Below are positions 37,256 through 45,260 of a DNA stretch of 64,000 nucleotides, in pieces. This DNA is from Pelagimonas sp. Its GTDB lineage: Bacteria; Pseudomonadota; Alphaproteobacteria; Rhodobacterales; Rhodobacteraceae. The stretch lies in contig JAOASD010000023.1 in the NCBI GenBank assembly GCA_025210265.1, positions 186,001 through 250,000 of the forward strand. Reading direction: 5' to 3'. Both the position numbers and the translations under genes were made by a program. Each line of letters begins with the position of its first letter. Position 1 is the first letter of the stretch. The notes below the pieces were generated by a model that was not told the DNA's origin, did no database searches, and saw only the letters and a program-made list of their open reading frames with translations.

Positions 37256-37918
37256 TCACCAGGGGATCGCTTTGCCCGCCCAATCATAGAACTGACCGCT
37301 GTTTTCCGGGCTTAGCCCCTCCAGTACGGCCAACAGGTTCTGCGCGGCCTCTGGTGGCGTGACCGAGGGGTGGCGCCCCAAATAGCGCCGGGTCAGATCG
37401 GTCTGCACCGTGCCGGGATGCAGCGCCACACAAAGCGCCTGCTTGTGGCTGCGCGCCAGTTCGATCGCAGCACAACGGATCACCTGATTCAGCGCCGCTT
37501 TGGACGCGCGGTAGCTGGTCCAGCCGCCCAAACGGTTATCCCCGATAGAGCCAACCCGCGCAGATAGCGCCGCCACCACGGCGCGACGGTCCTTTGGCAG
37601 CAACCGCGCTGCATGGCGCAGCACCAAGGCCGGGCCAATTGTGTTTACCGCAAACTGATCTACCATGGCCTGCGCCGACAGTGCCGACAAGGATTTTTCC
37701 GGGCCGTGTCCGTCGATCTCAAGCGCGCCGCTGGCGATCAGGATCATATCGAACGGCCCCGGCAGCGCGCTCAGCTGTGCGTCCACCCCGGCCGCATCGG
37801 TCAAATCAAACCCGGTGCTGCGTGACAGCCCGGTGACCTGCCAGCCTTGCCCCACCAGATGCTGCGAAAGCGCCGCGCCGATCCCACCGCTGGCCCCGAT
37901 GATCAATGCCTGTTTCAT
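37256..37918 (-). CDS. short-chain dehydrogenase/reductase
   Basis: This 220-residue SDR has IIGASGGIGAALS as its cofactor motif, NTIGPA, ALSARVGS, and the catalytic YRASK. It resembles CsgA/C-factor-like SDRs of cell-cell interaction and general oxidoreductase use; the substrate is unknown. The start at 37918 gives a clean N-terminal beta strand (MKQALIIGASGG), though the ribosome binding site is weak and an ATG at 37948 is possible. It precedes the secreted-protein gene by 80 bp on the same strand. Confidence 0.85.
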   Translation of the reverse strand: MKQALIIGASGGIGAALSQHLVGQGWQVTGLSRSTGFDLTDAAGVDAQLSALPGPFDMILIASGALEIDGHGPEKSLSALSAQAMVDQFAVNTIGPALVLRHAARLLPKDRRAVVAALSARVGSIGDNRLGGWTSYRASKAALNQVIRCAAIELARSHKQALCVALHPGTVQTDLTRRYLGRHPSVTPPEAAQNLLAVLEGLSPENSGQFYDWAGKAIPW

Positions 37919-37970
37919 GCCGTGCAATTTAGGGCCGCCCCCGCCCATGGCAAAAAGTGTCTTTCCCCAC

Positions 37971-37998
37971 TTTTCATTCACAAAAGGAGGAGTATAGT
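37971..37998 (+). promoter_or_regulatory. possible leuA promoter
   Basis: TATAGT at 37993-37998 matches a sigma-70 -10 box, with a weak TTTTCA 16 bp upstream. A start about 7 bases after it would place the transcript's 5' end almost at the leader peptide ATG (38007). The AAGGAGG-like run between the boxes is too far from that ATG to be its normal ribosome binding site. Confidence 0.35.
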
Positions 37999-38006
37999 CC
38001 GACCCC

Positions 38007-38093
38007 ATGATGATCAGCGCCCATATCCCTGTTGCAGCGTCCCTTTGGGCGCCGCTGGCGCTGGGCTTTCGTCTTCTTCTAAAGCGCCTCTGA
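38007..38093 (+). CDS. leuL: leucine-rich leader peptide of leuA
   Basis: A 28-codon open frame ends in FRLLLKRL, with three consecutive Leu codons (CTT CTT CTA) and another Leu as the last sense codon. It stops 81 bp before leuA. Its stop codon lies in the 5' arm of a hairpin (38087-38123). This is the layout of an attenuation leader, in which ribosome stalling at Leu codons reports leucyl-tRNA shortage. The gene is too short for ordinary gene finders. The -10 box only 9 bp upstream suggests leaderless translation. Confidence 0.65.
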   Translation: MMISAHIPVAASLWAPLALGFRLLLKRL

Positions 38094-38145
38094 GCGTGCC
38101 GTGACGGCGCGACCGCTCAGGGGATATTCGCTTCGCGCCGACGGC
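38087..38145 (+). promoter_or_regulatory. alternative hairpins between leader peptide and leuA
   Basis: Hairpin A pairs 38087-38096 with 38114-38123 (core CTGAGCG/CGCTCAG). Hairpin B pairs GCCGT..CGGCGCG (38098-38111) with CGCGCCGACGGC (38134-38145), leaving a 2-base bulge. The 5' arm of B is inside the loop of A, so the two should exclude each other. B has no T run after it, so the mechanism may not be classical intrinsic termination. Confidence 0.5.
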
Positions 38146-38174
38146 AACTTCAGAAGACTTCAAGAGACAAGAAC

Positions 38175-39764
38175 ATGACCAACACAGACAAAGACGTTTC
38201 GCCAGAGGCGAACAAGGACCGAGTCGTTATTTTCGACACCACCCTGCGCGACGGCGAACAAAGCCCCGGCGCCACGATGACCCATGACGAAAAGCTCGAG
38301 ATTGCCGAGCTGCTCGACGATATGGGCGTGGACATCATCGAAGCGGGCTTTCCCATCGCGTCCGAGGGCGACTTCCGCGCCGTGTCCGAAATTGCACAAC
38401 GCTCCAAACAATCGGTGATCTGTGGCCTTGCCCGCGCGCAGCTGCCCGATATTGACCGCTGCGCCGAGGCCGTGCGCAAATCGGAACGCCCGCGGATCCA
38501 CACCTTTATCGGCACCTCGCCGCTGCACCGCGCCATTCCGAACCTGTCGCAGGATGAAATGGCACAGCGCATCCACGACACCGTGACCCATGCCCGCAAT
38601 CTGGTGGATGATGTGCAATGGTCGCCCATGGATGCCACGCGCACCGAATGGGATTACCTGTGCCGCGTGATCGAAATCGCGATCAAGGCCGGGGCCACCA
38701 CGATCAACATCCCCGACACGGTGGGCTATACCGCCCCGCTGGAAAGCGCCGACCTGATCAAGCGCCTGATCGAAACCGTGCCAGGCGCGGATGATGTGGT
38801 CTTTGCCACCCATTGTCACAATGACCTTGGCATGGCGACAGCCAACGCGCTGGCCGCCGTGATCGGTGGTGCCCGCCAGATCGAATGCACCATCAACGGT
38901 CTGGGCGAACGCGCAGGCAACACCGCGCTCGAAGAGGTGGTGATGGCGCTGAAGGTGCGGGGCGATATCATGCCCTATTACACCGGCATCGACACCAAAA
39001 AGATCATGCATATCTCGCGCCGCGTTTCGACGGTCGCCGGGTTCCCGGTGCAATTCAACAAGGCGATTGTCGGCAAGAACGCCTTTGCCCATGAAAGCGG
39101 CATCCACCAGGATGGGATGCTGAAAAACGCCGAGACCTTTGAAATCATGCGCCCCGAGGATGTGGGCATCGCCGGTACTTCGCTGCCGCTGGGCAAGCAT
39201 TCGGGCCGTGCCGCCCTGCGCGCCAAGCTCAAGGATCTGGGCATCGAAGTGGGGGACAACCAGCTCAAGGACATCTTTGTCCGGTTCAAGGACCTGGCCG
39301 ACCGCAAGAAAGAGGTGTTCGACGACGATATCCTCGCGCTGGTCACTGCCACCGCCGAGACCGAGGAACATCTGCAACTGGTCAATCTGCGCATTGTCTG
39401 CGGCACCGGCGGTCAGGCCGAGGCCGAGCTGGAAATGGAAATCGACGGCAAGGATGTCACCGCGACCTGCAAGGGCGATGGCCCGGTCGACGCGACCTTT
39501 AAGGCCGTGCGCGAACTGCATCCCAACACCGCGCGTCTGCAGCTGTATCAGGTCCATGCGGTGACTGAGGGCACCGATGCGCAGGCCACTGTCTCTGTGC
39601 GGCTGGAAGAGGATGGCAATATCGCAACCGGTCAGTCCGCTGACACGGATACGGTCGTTGCCTCGGCCCGCGCCTATATTCAGGCGCTGAACCGCCTGAT
39701 CGTGCGCCGTTCCAAGGTTGGGCCGGGCGCGGATGCCAAGGAAATCGACTATCGCGATCACTGA
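38175..39764 (+). CDS. leuA: 2-isopropylmalate synthase
   Basis: This 529-residue enzyme condenses acetyl-CoA with 2-oxoisovalerate, the first committed step of leucine synthesis. The catalytic TIM barrel opens with IFDTTLRDGEQSPGATM (metal-binding Asp, catalytic Arg), has HCHNDLGMATANAL with the metal His pair, and INGLGERAGNTALEEV. The C-terminal region from about residue 390 is the leucine-sensing LeuA dimer domain. The length matches bacterial LeuA. It is preceded by a Leu-rich leader peptide, so control both by attenuation and by feedback is likely. Confidence 0.97.
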   Translation: MTNTDKDVSPEANKDRVVIFDTTLRDGEQSPGATMTHDEKLEIAELLDDMGVDIIEAGFPIASEGDFRAVSEIAQRSKQSVICGLARAQLPDIDRCAEAVRKSERPRIHTFIGTSPLHRAIPNLSQDEMAQRIHDTVTHARNLVDDVQWSPMDATRTEWDYLCRVIEIAIKAGATTINIPDTVGYTAPLESADLIKRLIETVPGADDVVFATHCHNDLGMATANALAAVIGGARQIECTINGLGERAGNTALEEVVMALKVRGDIMPYYTGIDTKKIMHISRRVSTVAGFPVQFNKAIVGKNAFAHESGIHQDGMLKNAETFEIMRPEDVGIAGTSLPLGKHSGRAALRAKLKDLGIEVGDNQLKDIFVRFKDLADRKKEVFDDDILALVTATAETEEHLQLVNLRIVCGTGGQAEAELEMEIDGKDVTATCKGDGPVDATFKAVRELHPNTARLQLYQVHAVTEGTDAQATVSVRLEEDGNIATGQSADTDTVVASARAYIQALNRLIVRRSKVGPGADAKEIDYRDH

Positions 39765-39770
39765 ACCCAT

Positions 39771-39799
39771 CAGGCCGTCAGAATGATTTTGGCGGCCTG
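39771..39799 (+). terminator. weak stem-loop after leuA
   Basis: CAGGCCG (39771-39777) pairs with CGGCCTG (39793-39799) 7 bp after the leuA stop. The loop is 15 bases and no T run follows, so it is only a possible terminator. Confidence 0.35.
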
Positions 39800-39878
39800 T
39801 TGACGCTGCTGCGCGGTTGATCCGCGCAGGGCAACCCAGTAATTTCGTTTTCCCAATCTGTGTTATGGGAATCGCCGC

Positions 39879-40325
39879 GTGCCCATCCGCTCAACTGTCG
39901 TGCCTGAAAAACGTCTGCTGTATACGGACTATACCGGTTCCGTAAGCGCGCTGGATATTGCCAACGCCTATCAGGAATTTCTGGTCACGCCCGGCGCGGA
40001 TAAGGTCAAATTCTGCATCAACGATCTGAGTCGGCTGGAGACTCTCAAGGTCTTTTTTGATGCCAGCGCAGCGATGGCCAGCATGATTGCGTCTGACGGG
40101 GATCACATGGCGGATCCCTGGGAAATCGCCATTATTTCGGACAATCTGGGGCATTATGCCCTGCTGCTGGAATATGCGGCACGGGTCAATGACACCAGCT
40201 CTGTCCGCTGTGCGGTGCACAAATCCATCCCTCTGGCGATTGACTGGTTTGGCCTGCGCCCCGCAGACCTGCGCGACGCGCTGCCCCACCAGGCCCGCAC
40301 AGCCATTGATGGTGCAGGCCGCTAA
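39879..40325 (+). CDS. hypothetical protein, 148 residues
   Basis: No family is recognised with confidence. The protein starts at a GTG with GGGA eight bases upstream and reads VPEKRLLYTDYTGSVSALD..., with no signal peptide or membrane segment. The alternating short strands and helices, and the mention of a residue-pair test of state (FCINDLSRLE), are loosely like small SpoIIAA/STAS-type proteins, but this is speculation. It stands alone on the plus strand between leuA and a small secreted protein. Codon use is like its neighbours, which supports that it is real. Confidence 0.7.
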   Translation: MPIRSTVVPEKRLLYTDYTGSVSALDIANAYQEFLVTPGADKVKFCINDLSRLETLKVFFDASAAMASMIASDGDHMADPWEIAIISDNLGHYALLLEYAARVNDTSSVRCAVHKSIPLAIDWFGLRPADLRDALPHQARTAIDGAGR

Positions 40326-40690
40326 AGCGCGCAGCGGATGGGCAGCACATTTTGCGGCCCCTTACACAGAAACCGACGCACCGGCCCCTCGTTTCCCAAT
40401 AACAAAGTGTTTACCTAAAGAAACATCGCGGATTTGTCGCTAACGGGTGGATCACAGATCGGTAAATCGAAAGAAATATTTCAACATTTCCGACAGCATT
40501 CACAATTATAGTCAATAGCTTACACTTTATTGCCGACTATCCTTTTACGCCGCTCACAAAGCGTCCGCGTCAAATCACCATGGGCTCCAATTTGCGCGAG
40601 ACTTTTGTCATTTCAAAAAGAAAAAGCTCTGCAGCAGGGTGCGGCCACCAGATCAATTCCGACCTGGCCCAACACCGAGAGGAACGACCC
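40326..40690. other. 365-bp AT-rich intergenic region
   Basis: No gene is seen in it. Its middle (about 40400-40560) is far richer in A and T than the rest of the window and contains TATAGT (about 40508-40513), so it probably holds the promoter of the small secreted protein at 40691 and perhaps a long 5' untranslated region or a small RNA. No tRNA-like fold was noticed. Confidence 0.45.
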
Positions 40691-40948
40691 ATGAAACGCA
40701 CCCTGACCGCCGCTGCCCTTGTTATGGCCACCATTGCACCCGCTGCACATGCAATGGAAAACGAAGCCACCATGCTGACCGGCGCCCTGTATAACGGTCT
40801 GACCCGTATGCAAATCGACACCGCAAACATGTCGAACCTGACACTTGGCGAAGTCAACATCATCGCGTCGATCCTGCACAGCGGTGATTCCGAAGGTGAA
40901 AAACGCCGCTTGATTGACACAATCATTCGCAAGGCTGGCGAACGCTAA
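40691..40948 (+). CDS. small secreted protein, 85 residues
   Basis: A clear signal peptide (KRTLTAAALVMATIAPAAHA, cleavage after AHA) is followed by a mature peptide of about 64 residues with no cysteine (ENEATMLTGALYNGLTRMQI...). The ATG has GAGAGGAAC upstream. An in-frame upstream extension to 40580 is rejected because the signal peptide starts here. The function is unknown. The long AT-rich leader suggests its own strong promoter, and the protein may be abundant in the periplasm. Confidence 0.75.
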   Translation: MKRTLTAAALVMATIAPAAHAMENEATMLTGALYNGLTRMQIDTANMSNLTLGEVNIIASILHSGDSEGEKRRLIDTIIRKAGER

Positions 40949-40996
40949 GCCTTTGCGCGCGGGGCGCATTTGGTCGCCCCGCATATTTGCCTCAGA

Positions 40997-41983
40997 TCAC
41001 AACATCGACGGCAGAACCTGGTCCGGTGGGCGGTGGCCATCGGCAAAGGTTTTCACATTGATGATCACCTTTTCCCCCATCTCGATCCGGCCTTCTTCGG
41101 TGGCGGATCCCATATGCGGCAGCATCACCACATTGGGCATGTTGCGCAGCTCGGGGTTGCCTTCGGGGCCGTGCTCATAGACATCCAGCCCCGCCCCGGC
41201 GACATCCCCCGATTTCAGCATCCGGGTCAGCGCGTTTTCGTCGATCACCTCCCCGCGTGAGGTGTTCACGATCACCGCGCTGGGTTTCAACAATTTCAGC
41301 CGACGGGCGTTCAGCAAATGGAAACTGCTGGGGGTATGCGGGCAATTCACGCTGATCGCATCCATGCGCGCAATCATCTGATCCAGGCTTTCCCAATAGG
41401 TTGCGCCCAGCGCCTCTTCGGTTTCGGGGCGCAGACGGCGGCGATTGTGGTAATGGATCTGCATCCCAAAGGCCTGGGCGCGGCGTGCAACCGCCTGGCC
41501 CACACGCCCCATGCCCAGAATACCCAGACGTTTCCCGCCCAGCCGGGTGCCCAGAAACGCCGTCGGAGACCAGCCCTGCCAGTCGCCGCCCTGCATCTCC
41601 GCCAGCCCCTCTTGAATGCGACGCGTGACCCCCAAAAGCAGCGCCATCACCATGTCTGCCGTGTCATCTGTCACCACATCCGGCGTGTTCGAGACCAAAA
41701 TCCCATTCTGCCGGGCCGTGGCCACGTCGATATTGTCAAACCCCGCGCCGTAATTCGCGATCAGCTTCAGCTGCGGACCGGCCTGGCCGATCATCCCTGC
41801 ATCAATGCGGTCGGTGATGGTGGGCACCAGCACATCGGCCTCTTGCATCGCGGCAATCAGCGCGGCGCGACTCATCGGGTTGTCATCATCGCGCAGACGA
41901 ACATCGAACAACTCGCTCAGGCGTGTTTCGACCACTTCGGGCAAGCGTCGCGTGACGACAACACTCAGACGTTTTGACGGCAT
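40997..41983 (-). CDS. D-isomer specific 2-hydroxyacid dehydrogenase
   Basis: This 328-residue NAD(P)-dependent enzyme has the Rossmann motif LGILGMGRVGQAVARRAQ, the NTSRGEVIDENAL block with the catalytic Arg/Glu environment, and CPHTPSSFHL near the catalytic site. It is in the glyoxylate/hydroxypyruvate reductase - formate dehydrogenase superfamily, and its length is typical. It probably reduces glyoxylate or a related 2-oxoacid. The start at 41983 has GAGGG upstream; an ATG at 42007 is possible and the frame is open to 42190. It is divergent from the SH3 protein. Confidence 0.88.
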   Translation of the reverse strand: MPSKRLSVVVTRRLPEVVETRLSELFDVRLRDDDNPMSRAALIAAMQEADVLVPTITDRIDAGMIGQAGPQLKLIANYGAGFDNIDVATARQNGILVSNTPDVVTDDTADMVMALLLGVTRRIQEGLAEMQGGDWQGWSPTAFLGTRLGGKRLGILGMGRVGQAVARRAQAFGMQIHYHNRRRLRPETEEALGATYWESLDQMIARMDAISVNCPHTPSSFHLLNARRLKLLKPSAVIVNTSRGEVIDENALTRMLKSGDVAGAGLDVYEHGPEGNPELRNMPNVVMLPHMGSATEEGRIEMGEKVIINVKTFADGHRPPDQVLPSML

Positions 41984-42080
41984 GGCCGGGATCCCTCGCT
42001 TTTGCATGTCTCTGCCTTGTGGCAAAGTGGAACAAGACACAGAGGGGTGCAAGAACCCCCGAACAATTTCATCGGGCAGG

Positions 42081-42599
42081 ATGAAGACAATGCTGAACAG
42101 GATTTTCGCGGGGCTTCTGGCCATTGCCGTGACGCTGGGCGCAGGGCTGACGCATAGCGCCCAGGCGCAGGAACGTGGTCCGGTGACCAACCTGCCCCTG
42201 CCCCGCTATGTGTCGATGAAAGCAAACGAAGGCAATGTGCGCCGCGGTCCCTCGCTGACCCACCGCATCGACTGGGTCTACACCCGCCGGGACATGCCGC
42301 TGGAAATCACTGCCGAGCATGGCCATTGGCGCCGTGTGCGCGACCGCGATGGGATTGGCGGCTGGGTGCATTATTCATTGCTGTCCGGGGTGCGCACTGT
42401 CCTGATCGAACGCGATCTGCTGACGTTGCAGACGCGACCACAGCCTGACAGCCCGGCCAATGCCATGCTGGAACTGGGCGTGATCGCGCGGCTGGGCGAA
42501 TGTGGCCCCGACTGGTGCAAACTCAGCGCCGGAGGCCACAAGGGCTGGGCCCGCAAAGACGCTCTGTGGGGTGTGCGCCAGGACGAACTGCGCGACTAA
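42081..42599 (+). CDS. secreted SH3-domain protein
   Basis: This 172-residue protein has a signal peptide (RIFAGLLAIAVTLGAGLTHSAQAQ) followed by two bacterial SH3-like (DUF1058/SH3_3) units: SMKANEGNVRRGPSLTHRIDWVY with GHWRRVRDRDGIGGWVHYSLL, and then LTLQTRPQPDSPANAMLELGV with WCKLSAGGHKGWARKDALW. Such proteins bind peptidoglycan or help envelope maintenance. The ATG at 42090 is an alternative start because its AGGATGAAG spacing is good. It is convergent with the Hint protein gene at a 21-bp gap. Confidence 0.88.
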   Translation: MKTMLNRIFAGLLAIAVTLGAGLTHSAQAQERGPVTNLPLPRYVSMKANEGNVRRGPSLTHRIDWVYTRRDMPLEITAEHGHWRRVRDRDGIGGWVHYSLLSGVRTVLIERDLLTLQTRPQPDSPANAMLELGVIARLGECGPDWCKLSAGGHKGWARKDALWGVRQDELRD

Positions 42600-42624
42600 G
42601 CCACTGTTTCACAATGCCGCTTAG
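42596..42624. terminator. small hairpin spanning the two convergent stop codons
   Basis: CTAAGC (42596-42601) and GCTTAG (42619-42624) form a 6-bp stem that contains the stop codons of both the SH3 and the Hint genes. It could stop transcription from both sides, but there is no T run. Confidence 0.3.
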
Positions 42625-43685
42625 GCAACCTCATGCATCAGGATCGCGGCCTCTGAGCCCGAGAGGTTGCGCCGCGCATCGGCCCCAAAGCCATGCGGAT
42701 CCTGCGCAACCCCCGGCATCAGACGCAGCAATCGCGCCCGATCCGCGTCAGAGATCGTCGACAAAGCGGTGTTGGCCGGATGGAAGCTTTCGGTTTCGAC
42801 CCCGTTGGCGAACACGATTTCATGCCGGGGCAACAGCATGTGGACATAAGTCACTTCGCGCATCGCCGCATCGACTGTCACAGTGTCACCATTGATCAGA
42901 TCACGTGCGGCGACCAAAACCTCGGGCGTGTTGAACAAGGCGCGCGCCACAGCGCCCTTGACCACCATCCGATGCTGCGGTGACACCAACAACTCCTCTT
43001 CGGGGCGATCAATCCCAAAGGCACCGGGGCGAATACGCACGGGCCGTAACGCGGGCATAGCAAACAACCGTGCACCAGTCATGCGGCGACTGCCGATCCA
43101 CTGGATTTCCTGCGCACCACTGTCCTTGGTCTGAACCAGATCACCTTCGCGCAGCTCTTCGATGCGCATCCGGCCATAGGGCGTTTCGATCCAGGTGCCG
43201 GGGGTAAAGCAGATCACCCCGCCTGCCTGTTCGCCCTGCGCTGCCGCATGGCCCGGCTCCAGACGGTGATGCACCACCCATAGATCCCGCCCCTGAGGCG
43301 GCATTTCATCCAGGAACATCAACAGCGGCGCGGTGTTCGCACCGGTTTCAATCAGCGTCACGGTATAGCTGCGCAGCCCGTCCGTGACGACAAAGCTGCT
43401 GTCGCTCAGCGGATGATCCAGCGCAACAGGGGCCGTATCCGGCGCAGATTTCACCGCCGCGCCCACAAGACGCCGCACAGCCCGCGCCGCGCGCCTGCGC
43501 ATATCGCTTTCGCCTTCGGCCTGGTCCAGCTGAAGGATCGACGAAGGCCCGTCGACCCGCACATTTTCGCCCCGCCAGGACCATGTGACCCCAACGCTCA
43601 GCGCGGACGGAGGCGCGGCCTTCAGGCCGTCTATTTCCGTCTGTGACCAGGAGATGACGAACGTGCCCCGATAGCCCGTTCCCAT
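42621..43685 (-). CDS. Hint domain (hedgehog/intein) protein
   Basis: This 354-residue protein has an N-terminal region of unknown fold (1-155) and a Hint_2 domain from about 158: CFTPGTWIETPYGRMRIEEL, then VQTKDSGAQEIQWIGSRRM, and LVSPQHRMVV with the conserved His, ending in VTYVHMLLPRHEIVFANGVETESFHP. Hint_2 proteins are frequent in Rhodobacteraceae, often on large secreted or RTX proteins; here it is free-standing. The opening Cys of the domain is kept, but no splicing partner can be recognised. It may self-cleave and ligate to another molecule, which is unproven. Confidence 0.85.
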   Translation of the reverse strand: MGTGYRGTFVISWSQTEIDGLKAAPPSALSVGVTWSWRGENVRVDGPSSILQLDQAEGESDMRRRAARAVRRLVGAAVKSAPDTAPVALDHPLSDSSFVVTDGLRSYTVTLIETGANTAPLLMFLDEMPPQGRDLWVVHHRLEPGHAAAQGEQAGGVICFTPGTWIETPYGRMRIEELREGDLVQTKDSGAQEIQWIGSRRMTGARLFAMPALRPVRIRPGAFGIDRPEEELLVSPQHRMVVKGAVARALFNTPEVLVAARDLINGDTVTVDAAMREVTYVHMLLPRHEIVFANGVETESFHPANTALSTISDADRARLLRLMPGVAQDPHGFGADARRNLSGSEAAILMHEVA

Positions 43686-43800
43686 GCCTGTATGCCTGCT
43701 CTTGTTTTTGTTTATTAGGAAAACCTTAACGGAGGCTCTTCACGTGATGAACCTCTCCTTTCAGGTAGTCCCAGGGGCAACTGGCAGATTTGTCAGGGGG

Positions 43801-43838
43801 GCGTTGCAATGCGGCAACAAAATCCCGCAATGCAACGC
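43801..43838 (-). terminator. inverted repeat after ugd
   Basis: GCGTTGCAATGCGG (43801-43814) and its near-perfect reverse complement (43824-43838) flank a 9-base spacer, giving a 13-14 bp stem with one mismatch, 13 bp beyond the ugd stop codon. There is no T run on the minus strand, so termination is uncertain; it could instead be a protein-binding palindrome. Confidence 0.4.
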
Positions 43839-43850
43839 GAAATGACGTGA

Positions 43851-45173
43851 TCAGGCGTCAGAAAAGCCCACACGCCCGATGCTGTCGAACCCGGTGAACC
43901 CGGCGCGTTCTGCATCCGATGGCGCATAGATGTTGCGCAGATCGACCATCTTGCGACTGCGCATCAGCTGCGCCATGCGGGTCAGATCCAGCGCGCGGAA
44001 TTCGTTCCACTCGGTCAGGATAACCAGCAGATCGGCCTCAGCAGCGGCGCTGTAGGGGTCGTCATGCCAGGACACGCCGGGCAGCAGTTCTTCGCCCTCG
44101 CGGCGGCCCTGCGGATCGCAGACCGCAACCTCGGCCCCGCCACCAACCAGCGCGGGCACGATGGTCAGCGCAGGCGCATCGCGCATGTCGTCGGTATTGG
44201 GTTTGAAGGTCACACCAAGCACCGCCACGCGCTTGCCGTTAAAGCTGCCATCGGCCATGTCCTGCAGCTTGTCGATCATGCGGCGCTTGATGTCTTCATT
44301 GACCTTGATCACGGTTTCAACGATGGAAACCGGGCTGGCATGTTCCTGACCGATCCGGGCCAGTGCCTTGGTATCCTTGGGGAAACAACTGCCGCCATAG
44401 CCCGGCCCTGCGTGCAGGAACTTGTTGCCGATCCGGCCATCCAGCCCCATGCCCTTGCTGACCTGTTTGACATCCGCGCCGACCTTTTCGCACAGCGCGG
44501 CAATCTCGTTGATAAAGGTGATCTTGGTCGCCAGGAACGCATTGGCGGCGTATTTGATCATCTCGGCGCTTTCCAGATCCGTGGTGATGATCGGAAACTC
44601 ACGCAGGTAAAGCGGGCGGTAAATGTCAGACATGACCTGCGCGGCGTGATCGCTTTCGACACCAACAACCACGCGGTCGGGCTTCATGAAATCCTCGATC
44701 GCTGCGCCTTCGCGCAGAAATTCCGGGTTAGAGGCCACGTCGAATTTCAGGTTCGGATTGGCCTCCGCCACCACTTCGGCGACCTTGCGGTTGGTGCCCA
44801 CGGGCACGGTGGATTTGGTGACGATGACGATGCCATCCGCCGCCTCCTGGGCAATTTCACGCGCCGCGGCCATCACATAGGTCAGATCCGCATGGCCATC
44901 GCCGCGCCGGGTCGGCGTGCCCACGGCGATGAACACCGCGTCAGCCCCGTCCATGGCCGATTTCAGATCCAGCGTGAAGGACAGGCGCCCGGCCTCGACA
45001 TTGCGGGCCATCAGACTGTCCAGACCGGGTTCAAAGATCGGCACTTCGCCGGCTTCCAGCAGGTCGATCTTGCGCGAATCCTTATCGACGCAGACGACCT
45101 CGTGCCCGAAATCCGAGAAACAGACCCCCGAAACAAGGCCCACATAGCCCGTACCGATCATTGCGATCTTCAT
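43851..45173 (-). CDS. ugd: UDP-glucose 6-dehydrogenase
   Basis: This 440-residue enzyme oxidises UDP-glucose to UDP-glucuronate with two NAD+. The NAD motif IAMIGTGYVGLVSGVCFSDFG opens the protein. The catalytic cysteine lies in GPGYGGSCFPKDTKAL, and the second domain has VAVLGVTFKPNTDDMRDAPAL. It supplies the uronic acid used by many exopolysaccharides, so it probably serves the glycan locus to the left although it is about 6 kb from it. It is a single-gene unit with a possible hairpin after the stop. Confidence 0.96.
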   Translation of the reverse strand: MKIAMIGTGYVGLVSGVCFSDFGHEVVCVDKDSRKIDLLEAGEVPIFEPGLDSLMARNVEAGRLSFTLDLKSAMDGADAVFIAVGTPTRRGDGHADLTYVMAAAREIAQEAADGIVIVTKSTVPVGTNRKVAEVVAEANPNLKFDVASNPEFLREGAAIEDFMKPDRVVVGVESDHAAQVMSDIYRPLYLREFPIITTDLESAEMIKYAANAFLATKITFINEIAALCEKVGADVKQVSKGMGLDGRIGNKFLHAGPGYGGSCFPKDTKALARIGQEHASPVSIVETVIKVNEDIKRRMIDKLQDMADGSFNGKRVAVLGVTFKPNTDDMRDAPALTIVPALVGGGAEVAVCDPQGRREGEELLPGVSWHDDPYSAAAEADLLVILTEWNEFRALDLTRMAQLMRSRKMVDLRNIYAPSDAERAGFTGFDSIGRVGFSDA

Positions 45174-45260
45174 GTTCTGCCCTTTCTTCGGTGCATTTTT
45201 CCCCAGAAAGACCCTGCGCGCGCGGATGTCAACGCAACCGCCGGTCCGGGTGGGGAAAGC

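Noticed and set aside
38160-39770. 536-residue minus-strand frame across leuA
   Set aside because: Shadow of leuA, whose catalytic motifs and length are standard.
40326-40690. tRNA or riboswitch in the AT-rich gap
   Set aside because: No cloverleaf arms or T-loop consensus, and no riboswitch core was recognised.
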